Assembly (NCBI GenBank): GCA_031264145.1
Contig: JAISEK010000148.1
Location: 1-64,000 of the forward strand
Direction of reading: 5' to 3'
From: Deltaproteobacteria bacterium
GTDB lineage: Bacteria; Desulfobacterota; Desulfarculia; Adiutricales; Adiutricaceae
Length of the DNA stretch: 64,000 nt
Of the stretch, positions 29,268 through 38,780 are shown in pieces. The notes beneath the pieces were generated by a model, which saw only the letters and a program-made list of their open reading frames with translations, ran no database searches and was not told the DNA's origin. The position numbers and the translations under genes are program-made. Position 1 is the first letter of the stretch; each line of letters opens with the position of its first letter.

Positions 29268-30230
29268 TCAGTTTGCCACCGTCGCTTTGGCCCCTGGTTC
29301 CTCCGGGGCCCTAAAGCCGGCCCAGCCGCCCGAGTCCCCATCGGCCGGGAAATTGCCCATGATGGCCTGGGCATACAGGTTCTGGTTGGGGTAGAAGTCC
29401 ATGTGTCCCCCAGCCAGCTCGATGAATTCCTTCGGTCCGCCCAGGTAGGCCTCGTATAGCTCCCGGCCCAGGGCATAGGGGACCACGTCGTCATCCTGGC
29501 TGTGTAAGACCAGGAGCCGGGAGGGGCTTATGTCCCCAAGCCTTCCCACCGAGTCATAGGTCTTCCCGACGACCGCCCTGGCGGCCACCCCAAGGATGGG
29601 CATGTGGCTCTCGGCCACGTCGGCCAGGCTGGTGAAGGTCCCGTCCAGGATCAGGGGGTTGCGGTACCCCTTCTTGGCCCGGGCCAGCTCGACGGCCACG
29701 GCGCCTCCCAGGGAGAAGCCGTGGATGATGATGTTGCCTGGCGGGATCCCGTGGTCCTCAAGATAACGCCAGGCGGCCTCAGCGTCGGCGTAGGTCGCCT
29801 CCTCGCCCGGGCTGCCCTGGGACAGCCCGAACCCCTCGTAGTCGATGGCCATGACCCCGTAGCCCATTTTGTGGTAGAGTATAATCCTGCCGGTCATCGT
29901 CTCCAGGTTGCCGGCATTGCCGTGCAGGAGGAGGACCACGGCCGAGCCAGGTGGGCCCGGCAGGAACCAGGCGTTGAAGAGGTTTCCGTCCAGCCCCTGG
30001 AGCATCAGGTCCTCGAACTCCCAGCCGATGATGCCTATTCCTCGCTCGATGCCCCTGGTCGGGGCGAAGATGAGACGGTTCTTGAAGACCATGGCCAGCG
30101 CCATTATGGCCACGACCAGAAAGGCCAGTATCCCCAGGCCCCTGAGGGCCACCTGGCCTGGCGTCATCCGGCGGACGTTGACTCCCCTGGAGCCGATGAA
30201 GAATCCTTTGGTCAGCCAACCCAAACCCAT
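29268..30230 (-). CDS. Alpha/beta hydrolase
   Basis: VVLLLHGNAGNLETMTGRI; IIIHGFSLGGAVAVELA; LVLHSQDDDVVPYALGRELYEA. Confidence 0.9.
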   Translation of the reverse strand: MGLGWLTKGFFIGSRGVNVRRMTPGQVALRGLGILAFLVVAIMALAMVFKNRLIFAPTRGIERGIGIIGWEFEDLMLQGLDGNLFNAWFLPGPPGSAVVLLLHGNAGNLETMTGRIILYHKMGYGVMAIDYEGFGLSQGSPGEEATYADAEAAWRYLEDHGIPPGNIIIHGFSLGGAVAVELARAKKGYRNPLILDGTFTSLADVAESHMPILGVAARAVVGKTYDSVGRLGDISPSRLLVLHSQDDDVVPYALGRELYEAYLGGPKEFIELAGGHMDFYPNQNLYAQAIMGNFPADGDSGGWAGFRAPEEPGAKATVAN

Positions 30231-30371
30231 GGTCCGGCCTCCTGGGGCGTTTTTCCCGGCGACAGTCCCCTCCCAGGGCCTTTGGGGACCCGCCCCCCGT
30301 TTTTCCGGGAAACCGGCCCATGATAGCTCTTCGGGCCCGACCCCACAACCCCCTGCCCCAGGCTGGAACGC

Positions 30372-31082
30372 ATGCCCATCCTAAACCAAGCACCGGCGGC
30401 CGGCGGCCGGCGCCTGATCGTCTGGCCGGACATCTGCCCCGAGGGACTTTCCCCTCCCGGGCCCTGCTTTTACCTGACCTGGCCGGCCTGGGAGGCCTTC
30501 AGGCGGTCAGATCTGGGCCAGGAAGTGGCCGCCGCCGGCCTGTCCCCCCTCGAGCTGGCCGATCCCCCGGCCTTCGCTGCCTCGCTGAGGACCCTCCTGG
30601 GGGCGGCCAGTTCGCATGAGGGCCACGGGGCCCTCTCCTACCTGGCCGCCCCCCCCTGGCAGCCGCTGCCCCCGGAATCTCCCCTGAGCCTGGCCAGGTC
30701 CATCAGGGGCGACCCAGCCCCCCCCAGGGGCCAGCTGGCCGGCACCGCCTTCCTGAGCCTGGCCCTGTGGGCCTGCGCCAGACTCCTGGCCCGCGAAGCC
30801 GACGGCCTCCTGGCCAAGGCCATGGACCGGCGGCGGGAGCTCATGTCAGGCCTCAGGGGCCAGGACGACGACGACCAAACGCCGGTGGCGGCCTGGGGCC
30901 CGCCTGGCCCCCCGGCCGCCACCGGCGTCTTTTCGGCCTGGCTCAAGCTGGCCGGGCCAATCCTGGGACCAGAGGACCGGCTCTGGACCCCAGACCCCGG
31001 CCACCGGGAGGAAGCGGCCCTGGCCCTGGCCAAGGCAGGGTCCCCGGCCCATGTCTGGCCCCCGCCGGACGGATCCGCCTAG
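30372..31082 (+). CDS. Hypothetical protein
   Basis: 236-aa ORF between convincing genes, consistent codon bias; no recognised domain. Confidence 0.6.
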   Translation: MPILNQAPAAGGRRLIVWPDICPEGLSPPGPCFYLTWPAWEAFRRSDLGQEVAAAGLSPLELADPPAFAASLRTLLGAASSHEGHGALSYLAAPPWQPLPPESPLSLARSIRGDPAPPRGQLAGTAFLSLALWACARLLAREADGLLAKAMDRRRELMSGLRGQDDDDQTPVAAWGPPGPPAATGVFSAWLKLAGPILGPEDRLWTPDPGHREEAALALAKAGSPAHVWPPPDGSA

Positions 31083-31312
31083 GTAGGCACCGGCATCCGG
31101 GCCCGTCCCGGTCCCCCTGGCCGTTTTTTGCCCCCGCGGCCCGGCCTGGTGGGTTTATCCATCGCCGGCTTCGGGTTATAATGGCCCCAGTCATCTCGAT
31201 ACCAGACGCGGCCCCCTGGCCGGCAGGCAGGCCCTGGGCCGGCCCCCCAGCGGGCGATTTCATACGGCATGGACCAGGATGGGGCCCCCTTGCCCCGTCC
31301 GGGAGACGAAAG

Positions 31313-33361
31313 ATGCAGGCATCACCGGCCAGCCTGATCCTGGCACTGGACACCGGCGGCACCAACACCGACGCCGTTCTCTACGATCCCGACAGCGGGG
31401 CCGTCCTGGCCGAGGCCAAGGCCACTACCACCCACCACGACCTGGCCATCGGCATAGTCGGGGCCTTGTCCGCCTTGGCCGGCAAAACCGACTTCGCGTC
31501 CATCAAGGGCAAGATCCGATCGGTCAACCTCTCGACCACCCTGGCCACCAACGCCATCGCCGAGGGCTACGGACACAGGGTGGGCCTGGTCATGGTCGGC
31601 CTCGACAGCGGCCAGGACCTGGTCAGGGACCTTCTTTCCAGGCTCCCGGCGGTCACCCCGATTTTCGTCGATGGCGGCCACGACTATTACGGCCGCGAGG
31701 AGACGCCCCTGGACGAGGCGGACCTCCTCCGGAAGGTATCAGGGGTCGCCTCCTCCGTATCGGCCTGGGCCGTGTCAAGTTTTTTCAGCGTCAAGAACCC
31801 GGCCCACGAGCTCAAGGCCCTGGAGCTCATAAAGTCCCTCAGTGACAGGCCCGTCACGCTGGGCCGACACCTGACCGGGGAGCTGGGGGCCATGCGCCGG
31901 GCGGCCACGGCGGCCCTGAACGCCGGCCTGGTGGTCATCGTCAACAGGCTCCTCGACGCCGTGGCCTCGGGCCTCTCGGAGATAGGCCTCTCGGCCCCGG
32001 TCATGGTGGTCAAGGGCGACGGCGGCCTGGTCGGCGAGGCCTGGGCCCGGACCCGGCCCATCGAGACGGTGGTCTCTGGGCCGGCGGCCGGCCTGGTCGG
32101 GGCCATGCGCCTGGCCCGCGGCTTCCTGGAGGCCGGCCAGGGAAACATGTGGGTCCTGGACATCGGCGGCACGACCTCGGATCTGGCCTACCTTGACGGG
32201 GGGCGCCCGGCCGTCAGCGGCGATGGGGCCATGGTCGGCCAGTGGCACACCATGGTCGAGGCCGTGGACATCCGCACCCGCGGCCTGGGCGGCGACAGCC
32301 TGGTCGAGCTTACCCCGTCTGGGGAACTGCTGATCGGACCCCGGAGGGTCCTGCCCTTGTGCCGGCTCGAGGAACTCCATCCCGGTTCGGTCACCTCCTC
32401 CGGCGTCGGCGCCAGCCCCTACCGGGAGGCCCAGCTGACCTTCCTGATCCCCAACCTGCCCCCTGGCCCAGAGATGGGCGAGGACGAGACCGAGATCCTC
32501 GCCATCCTCGGCAAAAACCACGGTCTGCCCCTGAAGCTGTCCGACTACCAGGCCAGCTGCCTGGCCAGGGGGCGGATCTTCCCTGGCCTGAGCGTCCTCC
32601 GCCACCCGGCCATCCTGGCCTCGGCCCTCACCCCGACCGACTGCATGAACGTCCTGGGCCTTTACGGATGCGGGTCCCTTGAGGCATCACACCTGGGGGC
32701 CGGCCTCATGGCCAGCCGGATGGACGTAGGGGTGGAGGAATTCTGCCGCCGGGTCCTCGACCGCATGGGCCTGATCCTGGCCGGCGACATCCTGGGCATG
32801 GCCCTGGAAAGAGAGAATATCAGGCATGCGGCCGAGGACATGGGGCCGGACCATGTCCTCGGCCGCATGCTGTCGGGCCAAAAAGGCGGCCTGGTAGAGC
32901 TATCCCTCAACCTGAGGGATCCGCTCATCCTCCTGGGCGCCCCGGCCGGGGTCATGGCCCCCTTCGTCGCCAGACACTCCATGGCCGCGGTCGTGGCCCC
33001 GCCAGGCTGCCAGGTGGCCAGCGCGGTCGGTGCAGCCGCCTCCACCGTGTCTCTGGTCCGAAAGGTCGACGTGGTCACCATGCCGGACTTCAGCGGCTTC
33101 AGGGCCTTCCTGCCTGACGGCCTCATGGATGGCCTCAGACTCGATGAGGTCGTGAGCCGGGCCTCGGCCTTCATGTCCAGGCACATGGGCGAGCTGGCCG
33201 CCCTGGCCGGCCTGGCCGGCGAGCCCCTGGTAACCGTGGAAAGGCAGGACCGCGAGGCCAGGCTCAACGATGGCACCCGCATGGTCATGGGGGCCACCCT
33301 TGTCTTCAGGGTTTCCGAGGCCACCCTCGTCCAGGCCCTGGGGGCCGTATCGGCCGCCTAA
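31313..33361 (+). CDS. Hydantoinase/oxoprolinase family protein
   Basis: LILALDTGGTNTDAVLYDPDSGAVLAEAKATTTHHDLAIGI; SGPAAGLVGAMRLA; VLDIGGTTSDLAYLDGGRP. Confidence 0.93.
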   Translation: MQASPASLILALDTGGTNTDAVLYDPDSGAVLAEAKATTTHHDLAIGIVGALSALAGKTDFASIKGKIRSVNLSTTLATNAIAEGYGHRVGLVMVGLDSGQDLVRDLLSRLPAVTPIFVDGGHDYYGREETPLDEADLLRKVSGVASSVSAWAVSSFFSVKNPAHELKALELIKSLSDRPVTLGRHLTGELGAMRRAATAALNAGLVVIVNRLLDAVASGLSEIGLSAPVMVVKGDGGLVGEAWARTRPIETVVSGPAAGLVGAMRLARGFLEAGQGNMWVLDIGGTTSDLAYLDGGRPAVSGDGAMVGQWHTMVEAVDIRTRGLGGDSLVELTPSGELLIGPRRVLPLCRLEELHPGSVTSSGVGASPYREAQLTFLIPNLPPGPEMGEDETEILAILGKNHGLPLKLSDYQASCLARGRIFPGLSVLRHPAILASALTPTDCMNVLGLYGCGSLEASHLGAGLMASRMDVGVEEFCRRVLDRMGLILAGDILGMALERENIRHAAEDMGPDHVLGRMLSGQKGGLVELSLNLRDPLILLGAPAGVMAPFVARHSMAAVVAPPGCQVASAVGAAASTVSLVRKVDVVTMPDFSGFRAFLPDGLMDGLRLDEVVSRASAFMSRHMGELAALAGLAGEPLVTVERQDREARLNDGTRMVMGATLVFRVSEATLVQALGAVSAA

Positions 33362-33463
33362 ACCAGTGTCCGTGGAGGATGTTTTGGCATACTCCCCCAT
33401 AAAGACGAAATGATTCCAGCAAAACCAGAAACATCGCCGCTGATCTCCTTGATGGATTGCTGT

Positions 33464-33524
33464 TTTATCCAAAGATGACGTAAAACTCCGAACTTCAGGC
33501 CGAAGACATGAGGCGCACTGGCAA
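33464..33524. repeat. Dispersed ~60-bp repeat, copy 2
   Basis: ACGTAAAACTCCGAACTTCAGGCCGAAGACATGAGGCGCACTGGCAAG; compare 3376-3436. Confidence 0.55.
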
Positions 33525-33701
33525 GTTCAACCATAACGTGGGTTGCGCTACATTATAACAAAAATTACGGAAACTATGGGAAATCTATAGATAATCTTTA
33601 TGCGTTGCACTTGTCCGTATTTTCGGAAGATGATTGGGATTCTTTCCTATTTGCGTTCAAGGTAAGATTTGTCTATAGCGTGCCATGGTGGAGGTGCGGC
33701 C

Positions 33702-34200
33702 ATGGCCAGGGTTACTACAATTGATGATACCACCAGACGATATGCCCAAAAGATCTGCATAGCTCCAAGTTCTGTCGGTCAGATGAAAATAGCTCTCTGT
33801 GTCACTTTAGCTGCTACCTTTTGTGCTGATGCTGGAGCGATAGCAAATCTGCTTGGAATTGACAGAAGCACGGTCTTTCGATACCGCGATGAGTTAAAAA
33901 AGGAGGCAAGTGGATTAACAAAACGCACCGCTATTCGATGGGGTGGCCGGCGGAATTGCTTGATGACTGAAGATGACGAGATGGCATTTCTGGAAAAATG
34001 GAAAGAAGCCGCTCTCTCAGACGAAACAGTAAATCTAAAAGCCTTGCACATCGCGCATGAAGAGGCCATAGGGAAGGCCATATCTCTCTCGTCTACTTAT
34101 CGAATGCTAGAAAGAAATGGATGGAGAAAGATTTAACCTGATACTGCGCATCTAAAAAGAAACCATGAAACCCAGGAAGAATTTAAAAAGAAAACTTTGA
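33702..34200 (+). pseudogene. IS630-family transposase N-terminal fragment (HTH), in-frame TAA at 34134
   Basis: DAGAIANLLGIDRSTVFRYRDELKKEA...SSTYRMLERNGWRKI* PDTAHLKRNHETQEEFKKKTLK. Confidence 0.65.
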
Positions 34201-36206
34201 AAATATGCTTACCACCCTTGCAAAATACTTAATTAGCCTCAATTATTTGTTGGTGTTTAAGTGTGAAGCAGTGTTTGGGCGTATGAGCTATAAATCACCA
34301 TACTGGGCCCAGGGCCCTAAAAGGCCGATGAACCAATTAGCTTTGGCAAGAGAATTTCGATACATATATGCTACAGTGAGTCCATGGGACGGTAGCCTGC
34401 ATATAGCGTAGCTTAAAAGGCAAATACTATTTAAACGCAATACCTGAGACATTTGCCGACATGCTGCCATTTCTTCAGACCCATCGTTGACAAATATGCC
34501 GAATCATTTAGCGTCACAACGTGAAAGATATTTCGCAATTAAAATAAGACTGAACATAACCCCAGAAATCTCCTATTGAAGAGAAAGAGGGCCGACATTT
34601 CTTGAGGAAAGGAGTGAAGCGATTGACGTCGGGGATATCAAGCGTTGACTGCCATGGCATCGCGTTATTCTCTTCCGTCCAATCGCATGACGGCTTCCTC
34701 AAGGCCATGAGCCGCAACGTCACCCGCAATCCCACCAATAGGAGATGGACCAAGGTGCTGTCGTGGATTTTAGTCCCAATCTTCCGAAATTAGCAGGAAT
34801 TTCAGCCCCTGTCCCGGAATTGGCCAGCCGCGGCAGGAAGCCCCGGAGACGGCTGGCCGACCTGAAGCCCGCCAGGGCGTCCAAAATCATCGGGAATGAC
34901 GATGTCCCCCGAGAAGCGCCCGGCAACTGGATCGGCTCCAAGGATCAATATAGGGAAGGACAAGCGGATGAGGGTCTGGGAGCAAGGGACGGGTTGCCGG
35001 GAAACCAGGTCTGGGCCGTACGCAGGAAAGATGGCCACCGCCGGCATCAGGAATGCGAATGGCGAAGCCACCGAGGGCACCCCGCATGAGAAATCCAGGG
35101 AACTGCCGCCCAGGCGCTGGTCAATCTGGCAGTGCCACGAGGAATGCCGGCCGAATCTCGGGCTGGATCATTTTGAGGGAAGATCCTGGAAAGGCCGGCC
35201 CCGGCATGTCATGATCGTCTTCGTTCCGCACCTGTTTTATGGCCGGCAAGGAGTAAGTTCATGGATGATGTCGGCCAGTTGTCTGGACAGGCCCAAGTGA
35301 TTTGCCAGGAGACGGGGGGCGGACCCTAGCCATCCGGGCAAGGCGTGGTATTTGCCTGGAGACGGGGCTGCCCCGAATTAAGAATCCAATAACTGACGTC
35401 GCGACAAATCCGTCGAGTCATGAACCAGCATTGACTGGAGACGAATAAAAGTTCAAAATGACGATCGAAAAGGGCTCATATTACGAAAAAATAATTATTC
35501 ATTTTTTGCGTATTAAAGGAAGTCAAATTTTTATCATCAATAATTCGCCTATAGGACCTCGGGATAATTTTTTGCGGATGATAATCATGCACGCTGTATT
35601 GTCAGTGCGTCAGCGTTTTCTGGACATGGATGTTTCCAAGGCAGCCAGCGTAACCGGTGGGACCAGAGATCAGGGGAAAACTCCATATCCGGTTCCATCA
35701 CGCCAGACAGCCATGCGGTTCAGCTAGTCGCCAAAAAAAAGCCAACTGCTGGGCTGCCTATCGGCGGAGGTATCCTCCAAATAGGATCGGCCTGGGCCGG
35801 AAAGGCCAACTTGGACCAGGTTCCGGCATACACATTAACTTGTTGCCATGCTTCTCGGATCCGAACCAGGGAAACTAACTGAATAACTCAAAGGAGCTGG
35901 CATAGCCCTGAACGCCATAATATAAGGAATGATTATTATACGGCTGGATGTCCTGGCGGGCTCCCAGCTTGCTATTGGGGTTACGGCGTACAAAGGTTGT
36001 GACCTTGAGCTACAGCCATCAGCGAACCTCAGAGGACATCTGATGAGCTCTTGGCGCAGGAAAAAATAAAAATAGGATTAAAAATTGGATATATTGTCCC
36101 TAGATAAGATCATTAAACATGAAAATATAGCTTTCAGTCACAATATTTAGCACTAATTTTAGAGCAATAACTTATTTTGCAAAGACCAGAGATCTTCGAC
36201 AAAGGG

Positions 36207-37433
36207 TCAGGCCCACTTTTCCTGGAAGGCCCTCACAGCAGCGGCGCACTCGCTGCGACCCAGCGTGTCCTCGACCTGGCCCATCAGGGCCAGGGTCTGG
36301 GGCCGCATGAAGCCGTGGTCGAGCTCGCCGGACAAAAGCTCCAGGACCAGGTCCCTGGCCTCGTCTGGGTCGGTTCCCACTAGATCCCAAAAACGAGCGA
36401 CGAGGGCGGTCTCCCTTTGGTCCAGGTCCGGCAGTTGGACCGCCGAGTCCCTTGGCCCCCTTGGCGCCTTCTTGGGCACGTGGAACACGTTGGCCTTGGC
36501 CCTGCCCTTCTGGACGGCCTTGCGGCCGTAGACCACCCCGGAGCGCTCCTCCAGGCCCAGGCCGGGCACCTCCGGCCAAATCTCGCCGGGAGCGGTGAAG
36601 AGGAGCCCATCCGGGGCCAGCATGGCCACTATCTTGCTGGCCATGAGGGGGACCTGGTGGTCGGGGCAGTCAAAGGCCTGGCCCCGGCAGAAGACGACGT
36701 CGTAGGCCCCTTCCAGCGATTCCAGCTCCGTCTCGGCCAGGTTGAGCTTGAAGAACTCTACGCGGGGACCGAGCTCGGATCTGAAGTGCCAGCCGGCCGC
36801 CCTTGGGGTGAACCAGCGTCTGGCCGCCTCCGGGCCCAGCCAGTCCAGATCGGCCTGGGAAAAATTGCCGGCCATGGCCCTGGCGACGAGTGGCCGGCTC
36901 AGGTCGAAGGCCCTGACGGACAGATCCCAGCCTTTGCCGGCCAGACGGGTGGCGGACAGGGACATGGCCAGTGAATAGGGCTCGTAGCCTGGCCCGCAGC
37001 CTGCCGACAAGACCCGCAACCTGCGGTCGGCCGCCGTCACGGCCCTTTCCTGGAGGAGTTTTCCCAGGAGTTCGAACTGGGCGGGGAAGCGAAAAAAGGA
37101 ATCTCCTCGATCCGAGTCGGCCAGATTCCAGAGCTCGTCCCACTCTGAAGAGTCTTTCCTCAGGATGGCCAGATAGTCGCTCTCGGTGGCCGAGCACCTC
37201 CTCCTCCTGGCCGCAGCCGCGGCCAGGAGCCTCCTCCGTCCCCTTGGGCTGGCCGCCCGGCCAAAGAAGAGACCGGCCTGGCGGATGAGCTCAATCTCCG
37301 ATGGATGCCCCTTTGGTTCCCAAAGTGGCCCGGGGTCATCCTTGGCGTTCTGCCCCAAGGTCTCACAGGGGCCTTCCCCTGGACTGACGGCCGGGCCTCC
37401 CGGCGTCTCCAAATCTTCCGGGGCCATGCTCAC
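36207..37433 (-). CDS. cheR: CheR-type methyltransferase
   Basis: GDSFFRFPAQFELL; RLRVLSAGCGPGYEPYSLAMSL; YDVVFCRGQAFDCPD; 4-nt overlap with merR stop. Confidence 0.85.
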   Translation of the reverse strand: MSMAPEDLETPGGPAVSPGEGPCETLGQNAKDDPGPLWEPKGHPSEIELIRQAGLFFGRAASPRGRRRLLAAAAARRRRCSATESDYLAILRKDSSEWDELWNLADSDRGDSFFRFPAQFELLGKLLQERAVTAADRRLRVLSAGCGPGYEPYSLAMSLSATRLAGKGWDLSVRAFDLSRPLVARAMAGNFSQADLDWLGPEAARRWFTPRAAGWHFRSELGPRVEFFKLNLAETELESLEGAYDVVFCRGQAFDCPDHQVPLMASKIVAMLAPDGLLFTAPGEIWPEVPGLGLEERSGVVYGRKAVQKGRAKANVFHVPKKAPRGPRDSAVQLPDLDQRETALVARFWDLVGTDPDEARDLVLELLSGELDHGFMRPQTLALMGQVEDTLGRSECAAAVRAFQEKWA

Positions 37434-38152
37434 CGCCTGTCCACTGGCCGGGCCAAAATCTCCCGGATGGCCCGCAGCTCCCTTATCAGTCCCTCAAGGC
37501 CGTCTTTCCCATCGGCACCGCCGGGCTCTTTGGCCGGCTGGGGTACGTTGGGGCTTTGGGACAGCCTATCGATGAATTTTATGGAGTCCGGCTCCAGGCC
37601 GGCTACAAGCCCAACGTTACTGAAGGGGGCCTGGGCGTCAAGGCCTGGTGACGGCCTATCCTGCCCTACACCCCCTGGACAATGATCGCTTTGGGAAACT
37701 TCTCCCGGCTGTCCGCCTGGCCAGGTGGCTTGCGGGAAGCCGTCTTGTGGCGGCCGTTCCCCGCCCCTGACGTCGGGCCCGCACGCCAGGCCGCCATCGC
37801 CTGACGGGGGTTGGGCGAGATCGCCAGACGGCTCTGCGCCATCCGAAAAGGCGTCCTGGTTTCCGCCATCCTCCTGGACCAGGCCAGGATCCTCCGGCGC
37901 AGGCTCGGAAAGACGCTGCCGGGCCCCGGCCACTGTGTAGCGCTCATCGTAGAGAAGGCGCTTTATCTCCTTGAAGATATCCACGTGCCCCTGGGTGTAG
38001 AGGTTGCGCCTCTGGCCGATCCTGATGGGCTCTATCTGGGGAAACTCCTTCTCCCAGTATCGCAGGACATGCTTTCCAACGTCCAGGATGTCCGAGACGT
38101 CCTTCAGCTTTAGGAAGACCTGCCGGCCCCTTGGTTCGCTATCAGAGCTCAT
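37430..38152 (-). CDS. MerR family transcriptional regulator
   Basis: FLKLKDVSDILDVGKHVLRYWEKEFPQIEPIRIGQRRNLYTQGHVDIFKEIKRLLYDERYTVAGARQRL. Confidence 0.92.
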   Translation of the reverse strand: MSSDSEPRGRQVFLKLKDVSDILDVGKHVLRYWEKEFPQIEPIRIGQRRNLYTQGHVDIFKEIKRLLYDERYTVAGARQRLSEPAPEDPGLVQEDGGNQDAFSDGAEPSGDLAQPPSGDGGLACGPDVRGGERPPQDGFPQATWPGGQPGEVSQSDHCPGGVGQDRPSPGLDAQAPFSNVGLVAGLEPDSIKFIDRLSQSPNVPQPAKEPGGADGKDGLEGLIRELRAIREILARPVDRR

Positions 38153-38266
38153 GTGGGTCCCGCCCGGAAGGCCCCTGGCCTCCCGCCCTCTGGCCGAAGG
38201 GGCAGTTTCCCGTTTGGCCGGCCATGGCCGCCTGGGCGCCGGCGGCCGGGAAGTCCGCACGGCCGG

Positions 38267-38641
38267 TCACCGCTCCTCTCCTGGCCCTTCCCCCGGCCCC
38301 GGCGCTTCGTCCGCCTGGGGCCCGGCGTACCGCTCGGCCATGGCCGTCCTCAGTTCCCGGCTCATGCTGAATGATGGGCGGTTTTTCGCCGGAACCTTGG
38401 CTGGGTGGCCTGTCTTGGGGTTGCGCCCAGGCCGGGACGGGGTTTGCCTGGCCTGGAAGGTGCCCAGGCCTGAAAGCGAGACCTTGGCACCGCCCTCCAG
38501 GCCATGGCAGATGACCTCAAGAAAACCCTCCAGGATATTCTGGGCATCCCGCCCGGAAATGGACAGGCTCTCCCTGAGGATCTGGACGATCTCGGCCCTG
38601 GTCAGGCCTACGGATTCGATAGGGGTCACTTTTCCCGCCAT
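38267..38641 (-). CDS. ihfA: Integration host factor alpha subunit (HU family)
   Basis: LTRAEIVQILRESLSISGRDAQNILEGFLEVICHGLEGGAKVSLSGLGTFQARQTPSRPGRNPKTG; adjacent to pheT. Confidence 0.92.
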   Translation of the reverse strand: MAGKVTPIESVGLTRAEIVQILRESLSISGRDAQNILEGFLEVICHGLEGGAKVSLSGLGTFQARQTPSRPGRNPKTGHPAKVPAKNRPSFSMSRELRTAMAERYAGPQADEAPGPGEGPGEER

Positions 38642-38780
38642 TGGGATGGCCCCTGGCGGGCAAGCCGCCCGTTCTGGGGCCAAGAAAATCCGGCCCGGCT
38701 CGAAGGCCGGCGCCTAGTGCCCGACGCGGCGCCTGGCGAGGGACTATCGGCCCGCCACCAGGGCATCCCCAGGCAGGCCC

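Noticed and set aside
34140-36100. Several short ORFs between the IS630 remnant and cheR
   Set aside because: No recognisable domain or consistent codon usage; non-coding or degraded.
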